The position numbers and the translations under genes were made by a program. Shown here in pieces: positions 1 to 7,113 of a stretch of DNA of 13,913 bases. The notes under the pieces are model-generated. The model worked only from the letters and a program-made list of their open reading frames with translations, did no database searches and had not been told where the DNA came from. The stretch is from contig JAEWLQ010000071.1 in NCBI GenBank assembly GCA_023457495.1, positions 1 to 13,913 of the forward strand, read 5' to 3'. Source of the DNA: Pseudomonadota bacterium (GTDB lineage: Bacteria > Pseudomonadota > Gammaproteobacteria > Steroidobacterales > Steroidobacteraceae). Positions within the stretch are counted from its first letter, which is position 1; each line of letters starts with the position of its first letter.

Positions 1-30
1 GTCCTGTTCCCGCTCGCCGTGTCCGCATGA
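1..30 (+). CDS. Possible C-terminal tail of a gene entering from the left
   Basis: Frame 1 reads ten codons, VLFPLAVSA then TGA at 28-30, a hydrophobic tail that would suit the end of a membrane or exported protein. It would converge on the haloperoxidase-like gene with one base between the two stops. The stretch is far too short to identify and may be chance. Confidence 0.2.
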   Translation, partial: VLFPLAVSA

Positions 31-31
31 G

Positions 32-1288
32 CTACTTGCGATTCTTCACCTTGCGGAAGTAGTTGTCTTCGACCCACGCGGCGACGTGGTGCCCGATGGC
101 GGCGCCATGGACGGTCGAAGTCGGAAAGTGCATCCCGCCCCAGACTCGCGCCATCATCACCTCGTTTATGAACTCATCGGTGCTGCGATACACGTGCGGC
201 TTCGTGTTCGCGACCGAGCTCGTCATGGTGAACTGGAAATTGCGCGGGCCGAAGAATCGCTTGAGCGTGTCCGCGACCGCCGCTGAAACGCAGCCGTGCG
301 CCGCCGGATACTCCGGGTGCGCGGGCGTGTTCGCGAGCGGCAGCCAGGCAGAATCCGCAGCCGTGGCGTCGTTGCCATCCGCGTCGGCGTTCACGATCGC
401 GGTCACGGGCCGCCACCGGTTGAAGTGGTACTTGGAATCGAAACAGGCGATTGCCGCGTCGCCGTAGCCGACGAATACCATCGCGAAGAAGCGCGCGCTG
501 TCTTCGACCGAGAGCGGCCTGGTCGCCACCAGGTCGCGAATGTTGTGCGCCCAGTAGGTAGTCGGATTCTCTGTGTGGAACATCGCGATCTCGGTCTGCT
601 CGGCGGTGCGCTTCGTGCTGTTGAGTGAGCCGAGCTCCTTGACCGTGTTCACGTCCTGCGCGTAGCGCCAGCTCGTGAGGTCGGGCGGCCCGTACGCACG
701 GAACTGCGAGGGGCTGGTGAGGGCGAAGGGCTTCACCGTGGCGAACCACACCGGGGCCGGGTTCGGGAATGCCGGCGGGGTGCGTTGATAATCACCAGGC
801 TCCGTGCCGAACACGTAAGGGATGACCGCTTCGCGTCCATCACCGACCCGGGACGCGAGCCAGGCGGCCGAGACCTCTTCACCGATCTTGATCCCGCGGG
901 TCTTCGCCGCTCCGTCGGGTACCCGGGCCAGCGAGGCCACGTAGGCGTTCTGCAGGGTCGTCTGCTGGTCAGGAAACAGGTTGAGCAGGGTGTTGTAGGC
1001 CGCGGCGGCGGCGGCGGCCTCTTTCGATGCGCCGCGCGCGTCGCTCGTCGGTTTGACGGCGAAAACCGTGTAACGCCCGTCGATCGCATTGACCGCGTCG
1101 TAGATGGCGATGTGCATCATCGCGAAATAAACGCCCGCGTTCGCGCCCTTGGCCAGGAATACGCCCTGCGCGGTGGCGTTCCAGTCGCTGACGACGTCGG
1201 CGCGCGCGCCGGCCATCGACAGCAGCAGGACCAGTGTTGACCCGATCGCGGCCCGCCGGCGGCGCCAGGAATTGAATCTCGGTTTCAT
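32..1288 (-). CDS. Exported vanadium-dependent haloperoxidase-like / PAP2-fold protein
   Basis: A 418-residue protein of the vanadium haloperoxidase / PAP2 phosphatase superfamily. Family members bind vanadate or phosphate and either oxidise halides with peroxide or hydrolyse phosphate esters; the substrate here is unknown. The ATG at 1288 is preferred over the upstream one at 1330 because GGAG lies about 8 bases before it and it begins a signal peptide: Arg-rich n-region (RRRR, residues 9-12), hydrophobic core, and cleavage after Ala-Arg-Ala near residue 30, so it is probably periplasmic. Anion-site motifs are visible: K286-x6-R293-P, a PAAH version of PSGH (His331), and R381-x5-H387. The Asp that normally follows the last His by four residues is Ser here (HFPTS), as in some bacterial members I recall. 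It lies 113 bp downstream of the barrel-protein fragment on the same strand. The superfamily call is solid; peroxidase activity is inference. Confidence 0.85.
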   Translation of the reverse strand: MKPRFNSWRRRRAAIGSTLVLLLSMAGARADVVSDWNATAQGVFLAKGANAGVYFAMMHIAIYDAVNAIDGRYTVFAVKPTSDARGASKEAAAAAAAYNTLLNLFPDQQTTLQNAYVASLARVPDGAAKTRGIKIGEEVSAAWLASRVGDGREAVIPYVFGTEPGDYQRTPPAFPNPAPVWFATVKPFALTSPSQFRAYGPPDLTSWRYAQDVNTVKELGSLNSTKRTAEQTEIAMFHTENPTTYWAHNIRDLVATRPLSVEDSARFFAMVFVGYGDAAIACFDSKYHFNRWRPVTAIVNADADGNDATAADSAWLPLANTPAHPEYPAAHGCVSAAVADTLKRFFGPRNFQFTMTSSVANTKPHVYRSTDEFINEVMMARVWGGMHFPTSTVHGAAIGHHVAAWVEDNYFRKVKNRK

Positions 1289-1401
1289 GACAGCTCTCCG
1301 TATTGATTGATTCGCTGCGGTGCGCAGCACGGAGAGAAGCTAGTCATCCGCCGCCGGCCCGCATGAAGCACGGCGGAAGATTTGGTGAAGATGGCTCCGG
1401 A
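1289..1401. other. Intergenic gap upstream of the haloperoxidase-like gene
   Basis: This gap holds the minus-strand ribosome binding site (GGAGAG) near 1296-1301. A small hairpin with arms GCTGCG (1314-1319) and CGCAGC (1323-1328) around a 3-base loop has no U-tract on either strand. No convincing promoter boxes were seen, so the gene may be read from upstream or from a weak promoter here. Confidence 0.4.
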
Positions 1402-2019
1402 TCAGCGTCCGGCGAGGAAATTCATCCCGATGCTCACGCTCTGGTCGACCATGTGGACGTTTCTGCCGTGAATCGCGGAGCCGTAGAAAAGGTAGAAGCC
1501 CACGCGATCCGAAAGGCTCCAAGCGACGCCGCCACCCACGTTGAAAAATCGGCTGGCCGCGAGCTGATCGTGGTGGTGGTACAGCGGGTGGCTGGGAGGA
1601 ATGGGCACCCCGATTCCGCCGTCGGTGTCCTGCCACATGCCGACCAGCCGGACACTCAGGCTCGGATTGATGAAGTAGCCGATCTCCAGGTCGGCGTTGA
1701 TACGGTCGTGGCTGATTCCGGCGACCCTTTCCACGAAGGCGTAGTTGAGGCGGAGCTGCACGTACGTGCGTGGCAGCCATTCGTCGAGACTGGCGCCGAC
1801 GTATGTCCCAATCCAGGCCTCGGCCAGACCGCGCCCGGGTGCGGCGTGGCCCATGGTTTCATAGTCCGTCACGGGGAAGACGACTGCCGCGAATGGAGCG
1901 ATGGCGAATGGACCGTCCATGGCCTGGTAGTGAGCCTCCAGCCTCAGGTCGGTCAACGTATTGTGAACGCCATGATCGATCTCGGAGCCGACGTGCGCGA
2001 AGTCGCCGTGATAGGAAGT
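1402..2019 (-). pseudogene. Outer-membrane beta-barrel protein, C-terminal fragment (5' truncated)
   Basis: About 205 residues resemble the C-terminal two thirds of an outer-membrane barrel family often annotated as 'transporter'. Visible signs are alternating polar/hydrophobic strands with aromatic girdle residues, HGDFAHVGSEID near the break, an FPVTDYETMGHAAPGRGL loop, FVERVAGISHDRINADLEIGYF, an HHHDQ loop, and a final strand SIGMNF. The homologous-looking part starts around 2007-2019. Upstream of that the frame stays open to 2118 but reads Arg-rich sequence that is the shadow of the TPR gene on the other strand. There is no signal peptide and no start with a ribosome binding site, so the exported N-terminus is missing. 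Family assignment is from recall of sequence pattern; truncation is read directly from the abrupt switch of coding strand. Confidence 0.65.
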
Positions 2020-3222
2020 GCGCACGAAGGACTCATCGCGAAGGCGCTGGCGCTCGATCCCGCCAATGGAGAGGCCTATGCCGTGCGGGCGTACCTGACG
2101 GCATTCGGTGATCTGCAAGGCGCCGAGCGTGACTACCGCAGGAGCATCGAGTTGAGCCCCAACAACGCAGCTGCGTTCGCGGGGCTCGCCGCGGTGCTGT
2201 ACGAAACCGTCGACAAGCGCGACGAGGCGCTGGCGATGCTCGAACGCGCCCGGCAGCTCGATCCGCTCGAGCCGCGATACGCGGTCACGAAGGCGGTGTT
2301 CCTGATGTTCTGGCGCGGCCAGGTCTCACCGGCGCTCGCGGAGCTGCGCGGCGTGGTGGAGCGCGATCCGCTGTATCAGCCGGCGCTCGCCCGCTATGGC
2401 GAGGCGCTCGGATGTCTCGATGGCCAGCAGGCGGAAGGCATCAAGTATCTCGAGCAGGCGATCGATCTCGACCCGGATGCGGCTTCGACCGTGTCCCTGC
2501 TGATTCAGGGCTACATCAACCTTCGCGAAGTTGCCGCCGCAGAGGAGGTCGTCGAGGACATCGGCCACGGCATGCCGAGCCGCCGGCTCTATCTACAGTT
2601 GTATCGCCGCCAATGGCGGGCCGCCGGCGAAAGCGCATATGCCGCCTTCGCGGACGGCACGATGATTCCGTACGACGGACGACTCGGGAGCATCGCCGTG
2701 CGGATGCACGCTCGCGAGACGAAATCATTCGCGCCCGCCATCGCGTTGCTCGAAGAGCAGGCCGGCGTCACGTGGGATGCGTCGGGGCAGCCGCGATTCC
2801 CGATGCAAACGGGGGTCGCGGTCGCGACGGTCGCGCTCGGGGACATGCTGATCGCGGATGGCCAGCTGGAACGCGGGCGACGCCTGCTGCGCGCCAGTCT
2901 CGCGGACATGGACCGCGTGATGCGCGACTATGGCCGCACCGACCTGTGGTATGGACCGGACCGTGCCATCGCGCTTGCCTTGCTGGGTGAAGATGCCGCG
3001 GCGCTCGCGGAGATCCGGCGTGCGTCGGCTGCCTATGGCGGTTGCAGCTGGTGGGCTTTCCTGAACACCGAGCCGGCGTTCGAGAAAGTGCGCAACGATC
3101 CCGAATTCAAAAGCGTATTGGCGAAAGTGCTCGAGCGCACGGCGAAAGAAAGCGCATCCCTGGCCAGGATGCGCGAAGCGGGTCTCGTCCCGAAACGTCC
3201 GGGCGCGACGTCAGGTGGTTAG
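2020..3222 (+). pseudogene. TPR-repeat protein, C-terminal fragment (5' truncated)
   Basis: About 400 residues of tetratricopeptide repeats, for example EGLIAKALALDPANGEAY, AERDYRRSIELSPNNAAAF, ALAMLERARQLDP and IKYLEQAIDLDPDA. They are followed by a non-repeat C-terminal region with LWYGPDRAIALALLGE and GGCSWWAFLNTEPAFEKVRNDPEF. This pattern is typical of the C-terminal half of CadC-like or adenylate-cyclase-like regulators, whose N-terminus carries a winged helix-turn-helix and a membrane segment; none is present here. The open frame runs back to 1303, but before about 2020 it is the low-quality antisense of the barrel-protein gene. An in-frame ATG at 1972 could still give a short product. 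The 3' end overlaps the end of purC by 12 bases. Parent family is an inference. Confidence 0.65.
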
Positions 3223-4122
3223 ACGGCTCAGCGCCTCGACATACTTGTCGCGCGTCCTGGCGATGATCTCCGCCGGCAGCCTCGGTCCCGGCGCTTGCTT
3301 GTTCCAGTCGAGCGTCTCGAGATAGTCGCGCACGAACTGCTTGTCGAAGGAGGGCGGGCTGGTGCCTTCCCGGTACGTGTCCGCCGGCCAGAAGCGCGAG
3401 GAGTCGGGCGTGAGTACCTCGTCGATCAGCACCAGGTTTCCGTCCGGACCTTGCGCGAACTCGAATTTGGTGTCCGCGATGATGATGCCGCGCTGGGCGG
3501 CGTGTTGCGCCGCGAATTCGTACAACGCGATCGCGGTGTCGCGCACGCGCGCGGCGACATCGGCGCCGACGATCTTCGCCGCGGTCTCGAAGCTGATGGT
3601 TTCGTCCTTGTCGCCGATCGCGGCCTTGGTCGAGGGCGTGAACAGCGTCTGCGGCAGCTTCGCCGCCTGCTTGAGACCCGCGGGTAGTTTGATGCCGGAG
3701 ATGGCGCCGGTCTTCTGGTAGTCCTTCCAGCCGGAACCGATCACGTAACCGCGCACCACGGCTTCGAGCGGCACGGTCTTGAGCCGCTTCACGATCACGG
3801 CGCGATCGGCGAGCATGGCGCGCTCGGCCGGATCCTTCACCACCTCGTCGATGTTCCGCCCCGTCAGGTGATTCGGCACGATGTGGCCGGTGCGCGCGAA
3901 CCAGAAATTCGAGATCGAATTGAGCACACGGCCCTTGTCGGGAATCGGATCCGGCAGCACGACGTCGAAAGCGGACAAGCGGTCCGTGGTGACGATCAGC
4001 ATCGAATCGGCGTCGATCGCGTAGATGTCGCGCACTTTTCCGGTGTGGATCTTTTCGAGATCGCGCAGCTGGGTGGTGTGCACAGGCGCGGAAGCGTTGT
4101 CGGCTGGTAGCATAGTTGCCAT
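3211..4122 (-). CDS. purC: Phosphoribosylaminoimidazole-succinocarboxamide synthase (SAICAR synthase)
   Basis: PurC joins CAIR and aspartate, using ATP, to make SAICAR in de novo purine synthesis in the cytoplasm. The 303 residues fit the longer form of the family (about 300). Conserved blocks occur in order: GKVRDIY (28-34), TTDRLSAFDVVL (45-56), VVRGYVIGSGW (122-132), IADTKFEF (215-222), IDEVLTPDSSRFW (233-245) and PSFDKQFVRDYL (257-268). The frame stays open to 4659, but that part is antisense to djlA. The ATG at 4122 is chosen because family N-termini begin about 20-25 residues before the GKVRDIY block; ATG at 4113 is also possible. No clear Shine-Dalgarno sequence precedes either. It is divergent from djlA with a 21-base gap and overlaps the TPR fragment tail-to-tail. 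Confidence 0.95.
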   Translation of the reverse strand: MATMLPADNASAPVHTTQLRDLEKIHTGKVRDIYAIDADSMLIVTTDRLSAFDVVLPDPIPDKGRVLNSISNFWFARTGHIVPNHLTGRNIDEVVKDPAERAMLADRAVIVKRLKTVPLEAVVRGYVIGSGWKDYQKTGAISGIKLPAGLKQAAKLPQTLFTPSTKAAIGDKDETISFETAAKIVGADVAARVRDTAIALYEFAAQHAAQRGIIIADTKFEFAQGPDGNLVLIDEVLTPDSSRFWPADTYREGTSPPSFDKQFVRDYLETLDWNKQAPGPRLPAEIIARTRDKYVEALSRLTT

Positions 4123-4143
4123 GGATATTAACAAGACGCCGAG
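4123..4143. promoter_or_regulatory. Very short divergent purC / djlA start region
   Basis: Only 21 bases separate the two divergent start codons. The AT-rich core GATATTAAC (4124-4132) is the obvious -10 candidate: TATTAA (4126-4131) on plus for djlA would place its start near 4138. No good -35 box was found for either direction, and neither gene has a strong ribosome binding site. Promoter elements must overlap the 5' ends of both genes if they lie here. The exact boxes are uncertain. Confidence 0.35.
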
Positions 4144-4977
4144 ATGAGCTTCATCGGAAAGATCGTCGGCGCGATTCTTGGCTTGCTGATCCTGCGTGGT
4201 CCCTGGGGATTGCTGATCGGGATGATCCTCGGGCATTTCTATGACCAGAGTGTCGCCGCGCGGCGCGCGGCCGGTGCCGGCCGGGGGTCGCCGAATGCCG
4301 GCGAGAAGTTCTTCACGACGACCTTCGAGGTGATGGGGCACGTCGCGAAGTCCGACGGCCGGGTCTCGGAGGCCGAGATCGCCGCCGCCCGCCAGGTCAT
4401 GAGCGAGCTCAGGCTCGATGGCGCGCAGATCCACGCGGCCATCAGGCACTTCACACAGGGCAAGGACCCGCAGTTCGACCTGCAGACCACGGTCGAGGAT
4501 TTCGCGGATGCCTGCGCGCATCGTCCGGATCTGTTGCGCGTCTTCCTCGAGATCCAGGTGCGTGCGGCGCTGGAAGGCGTCGACATGCAAGGTCCGGCGC
4601 GCGCGGCGATTCAGAAAGTGGCGGACCTGCTCGATGTCTCGCGGATCGAACTCGCGCACATGGAAGCCGTGCTGCGGATCCGCCGTGAGCAGTTTCGCGC
4701 CTGGACGCGTGGTGGCGGCAATGGCGGTGCCGGTGGCGCGCCGCCGCCGCCGAAGACCGGCCTGCAGCTCGCGGCCGCGTACCAGATCCTCGAGGTCGAC
4801 GCGAAAGCGTCAAACGATGACATCGCGCGCGCCTATCGCCGGCAGCTGAGCAAGCATCATCCTGACAAGCTCAAGGCCAATGGATTGCCGGATTCCATGC
4901 TCGAACACGCCAAACAACGTACGCAGCAGATCATCGAGGCGTACGAGCTGATCAAGTCCACGCGCGGGATGACCTGA
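4144..4977 (+). CDS. djlA: DjlA, membrane-anchored J-domain co-chaperone
   Basis: DjlA is an inner-membrane DnaJ-type co-chaperone that stimulates DnaK and is linked to envelope stress and capsule control in E. coli. Three parts are visible in 277 residues (E. coli has about 271): a single N-terminal membrane segment with Gly spacing (residues 5-32), a helical TerB-like domain (about 55-185), a Gly/Pro linker (about 189-204), and a C-terminal J domain (about 209-275) with the essential HPD at 239-241 in KHHPDK. ATG at 4144 starts exactly at the membrane segment as in the family. The next gene starts 10 bases after the stop, so the two are probably co-transcribed. Confidence 0.93.
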   Translation: MSFIGKIVGAILGLLILRGPWGLLIGMILGHFYDQSVAARRAAGAGRGSPNAGEKFFTTTFEVMGHVAKSDGRVSEAEIAAARQVMSELRLDGAQIHAAIRHFTQGKDPQFDLQTTVEDFADACAHRPDLLRVFLEIQVRAALEGVDMQGPARAAIQKVADLLDVSRIELAHMEAVLRIRREQFRAWTRGGGNGGAGGAPPPPKTGLQLAAAYQILEVDAKASNDDIARAYRRQLSKHHPDKLKANGLPDSMLEHAKQRTQQIIEAYELIKSTRGMT

Positions 4978-4987
4978 GGGCGATCGC

Positions 4988-6301
4988 GTGAACATTGGTG
5001 AAGCCGCAATCCTGCTCGGGCTCATCCTGTTGAACGGCCTGTTTGCCGGATCGGAGCTCGCGCTCGTGTCGGCGCGCAAGGCTCGGCTCAAGTCGCGCGC
5101 GGACGCGGGCCACCGCGGCGCACGGATGGCCCTCGAGCTGCTCGAGAATCCGACGCAACTCCTGTCCACGGTACAGATCGGCATCACGCTCGTCGGGATC
5201 CTCACCGGCGTGTACAGCGGCGCGGTGTTCGCCGAGGACCTGGCGCGGGTGTTCGAGCGCGTCGAGTGGCTCGCGCAGTACGCCTACGAGACGGCTTTCG
5301 CGCTGGTGGTCATCGTGGTGACCTATCTATCGCTGATCCTCGGCGAACTCGTGCCGAAGCGGATCGCATTGGCGCATGCCGAGCGGATCGCCGAGGCCGC
5401 GGCGATTCCCATGCATTGGCTGTTGCGCGCGGCCTGGCCGCTGGTGTGGCTGCTGCAGGTATCCACCGAGGCGGTGGCGAAGCTCCTGCCGATCACGAGC
5501 GCGCCCCAGTCGTCGATCACGGAAGACGAACTGCGCACGATGATCGCCGAGGGCGCGAAGGAGGGTGTCTTCCTGCGTCGCGAAAAGGAGCTCATCGAGG
5601 GCGTGTTGCAACTCGCCGATGCTTCGATCGAGTCGCTGATGGTCCAGCGCGGCGAGATCATCTGGCTGGACGTGAACATGACGCTGGAGCTCATCTGGCG
5701 CGAGGCGCGCGGCAGCGGACACTCGCGCTTTCCGCTGTGCGACGGCACGCTCGAGCAGATGTTAGGCGTGATCACGCTCGCCGATCTGGGCGAGGCCCTG
5801 CGCCTCGGGGCGCTCAACCGCGAGACACACATCCGGCAGCCGTTGCTCGTTCCTCCGACCGTATCGCCGCTCAAGCTGCTGGATACGTTCCGCGGTGCCA
5901 ACGTGCACGTTGCGATCGTCACGGGCGAATACGGGGAGATCCGTGGCCTCGTGACGCCGGTGGATATCCTGCGCGCGATTGCCGGCAGCGTGGGAGACAT
6001 CGCCGTTCCCGAGCGCAGTGAGGCGGTGCGCCGCGACGATGGGAGCTGGTTGCTCGATGGACAGATCTCGATCCATGAAGTCGAGCGATTGCTCGAACGC
6101 AAGGATCTGTCCTCGGGCGACAACTTCCATACGATCGCCGGGTTCGTGCTCTGGCAACTCGGGCGGCTGCCGGCCGTCGGAGAAACGCTCGTATGGCGCG
6201 ACCTGCGCATCGAAGTGGTCGATCTCGACGGGACGCGCATCGACAAGATCCTGATCAGCGCGCGGCCCCAGGTCGCGGAAGGCGATTCTTCGCGATCCTG
6301 A
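4988..6301 (+). CDS. CNNM / CBS-pair / CorC-HlyC domain membrane transporter
   Basis: A 437-residue member of the UPF0053 'hemolysin family' (relatives YtfL/PaeA, YoaE, CorB), implicated in Mg2+, Co2+ or polyamine export; the exact ion cannot be read here. Domain order: N-terminal CNNM membrane domain (about 1-180) with the NGLFAGSELAL (16-26) and LGELVPKR (118-125) signatures, a linked CBS pair (about 205-335, with HSRFPL and GEIRGLVTPVDIL), and a C-terminal CorC_HlyC domain (about 350-425, with FHTIAGFVLWQLGRLPAVGE). The start is GTG at 4988, supported by GAGGG 7 bases before it. It follows djlA by 10 bases in a likely operon. Despite the old 'hemolysin' name there is no reason to think it lyses cells. 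Confidence 0.9.
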   Translation: MNIGEAAILLGLILLNGLFAGSELALVSARKARLKSRADAGHRGARMALELLENPTQLLSTVQIGITLVGILTGVYSGAVFAEDLARVFERVEWLAQYAYETAFALVVIVVTYLSLILGELVPKRIALAHAERIAEAAAIPMHWLLRAAWPLVWLLQVSTEAVAKLLPITSAPQSSITEDELRTMIAEGAKEGVFLRREKELIEGVLQLADASIESLMVQRGEIIWLDVNMTLELIWREARGSGHSRFPLCDGTLEQMLGVITLADLGEALRLGALNRETHIRQPLLVPPTVSPLKLLDTFRGANVHVAIVTGEYGEIRGLVTPVDILRAIAGSVGDIAVPERSEAVRRDDGSWLLDGQISIHEVERLLERKDLSSGDNFHTIAGFVLWQLGRLPAVGETLVWRDLRIEVVDLDGTRIDKILISARPQVAEGDSSRS

Positions 6302-6312
6302 AGCGCCTCGCG

Positions 6313-6324
6313 TAGACTGGCCGC
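6313..6324 (+). promoter_or_regulatory. Putative leaderless -10 box of rpe
   Basis: TAGACT (6313-6318) ends exactly 6 bases before the rpe ATG, so transcription would start at the A of the start codon (6325). There is no Shine-Dalgarno sequence in the 23-base gap after the transporter gene. The -35 box is weak (TTCGCG at 6289-6294, 18-base spacer). Confidence 0.4.
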
Positions 6325-6993
6325 ATGCTCAAACCCTGGATCGCGCCGTCGATTCTCTCCGCGGACTTCGCGAGATTGGGCGCCGAGGTCGACGCGGTAC
6401 TGGCGGCCGGTGCGGACGTCGTGCACTTCGACGTGATGGACAATCATTACGTCCCGAACCTCACCGTGGGTCCGCTGGTGTGCGCGGCGTTGCGCAAGCA
6501 CGGAATCACCGCGCCGCTCGATGTGCATCTCATGGTGAAACCGGTGGATCGCATCGTGCCGGACTTCGCGAAGGCGGGCGCCACGTACATCTCGTTCCAT
6601 CCGGAAGCGACCGAGCACGTCGACCGCACGATCAACCTGATTCGCGAGCACGGCTGCAAGCCGGGTCTCGTGATCAATCCGGCGACGCCGCTCGACTGGC
6701 TCGATCACACGCTCGGCAAGCTCGATCTCGTCCTGCTGATGTCGGTGAACCCGGGGTTCGGTGGGCAGAAGTTCATCCCGGAAGTGCTCGACAAGGTGCG
6801 CGCGGTGCGCAAGCTCATCGATGCGTCAGGCCGCGAGATCCGCCTGGAGATCGACGGCGGCGTGAAGGTGGACAACATCGCGGAGATCGCGAGCGCCGGC
6901 GCCGACATGTTCGTGGCGGGTTCGGCGATCTTCGGCGCGAAGGATTACAAGGCGACCATCGACGCCATGCGCGCGGCGATCGGCGAGCGCTGA
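6325..6993 (+). CDS. rpe: Ribulose-phosphate 3-epimerase
   Basis: Rpe interconverts ribulose-5-phosphate and xylulose-5-phosphate in the pentose phosphate pathway. It is a cytoplasmic TIM barrel needing a divalent metal. The 222 residues match the family's usual length. Active-site features are all visible: Ser9 in APSILSAD, H34 and D36 in VVHFDVMD, H68 in DVHLMV, the phosphate loop NPGFGGQ (142-148) and D177 in LEIDGGV. It starts 23 bases after the CNNM transporter stop; the ATG at 6325 is the only start that gives the usual N-terminus. It lacks a ribosome binding site and has a -10-like box 6 bases upstream, so it may be translated from a leaderless mRNA as well as by read-through. Confidence 0.95.
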   Translation: MLKPWIAPSILSADFARLGAEVDAVLAAGADVVHFDVMDNHYVPNLTVGPLVCAALRKHGITAPLDVHLMVKPVDRIVPDFAKAGATYISFHPEATEHVDRTINLIREHGCKPGLVINPATPLDWLDHTLGKLDLVLLMSVNPGFGGQKFIPEVLDKVRAVRKLIDASGREIRLEIDGGVKVDNIAEIASAGADMFVAGSAIFGAKDYKATIDAMRAAIGER

Positions 6994-7039
6994 TCACGGG
7001 CGCTCACATCTCTCGCATTCTGCCGGTCAGGCCATAAAA

Positions 7040-7066
7040 CGAAAAACGCCGGGCGATGCCGGCGTT
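7040..7066 (-). terminator. Intrinsic terminator of the crp-like gene
   Basis: Arms AACGCCGG (7045-7052) and CCGGCGTT (7059-7066) pair perfectly around a 6-base loop. Read on the minus strand the stem is followed by TTTTTCGTTTT, so it ends crp transcription. On plus there is no U-run, so for rpe it would act weakly at most. Confidence 0.8.
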
Positions 7067-7075
7067 CCTCGTCAG

Positions 7076-7113
7076 GTCTGTCCCCGTTTGCTAGGAAACG
7101 GAGAATGTCCCCA
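7076..7113. repeat. REP-like palindromic element after crp
   Basis: This short element has CCGTTT (7084-7089) and AAACGG (7096-7101) as hairpin arms around GCTAGG, flanked by two direct copies of TGTCCCC (7079-7085 and 7106-7112). It abuts the crp stop codon. The GGTCTGTCCCCGTTT-like wording is familiar from dispersed REP elements linked to REP-associated (Y1-family) transposases in gammaproteobacteria. Only one copy is in the window, so its repetitive nature is inference. Confidence 0.45.

Noticed and set aside
1303..2016. N-terminal half of the long plus-strand open frame (1303-3222) as a single 639-residue protein
   Set aside because: Its residues are the His/Asp/Val/Arg-rich antisense of the barrel-protein gene and show no domain; TPR repeats begin only near 2020.
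4123..4659. Upstream extension of purC to 4659
   Set aside because: It is antisense to djlA; SAICAR synthase is about 300 residues and its conserved N-terminus begins near 4122.
5323..6708. Minus-strand open frame of 461 residues across the CNNM gene and rpe
   Set aside because: It spans two well-supported plus-strand genes and has shadow-like composition with no family features.
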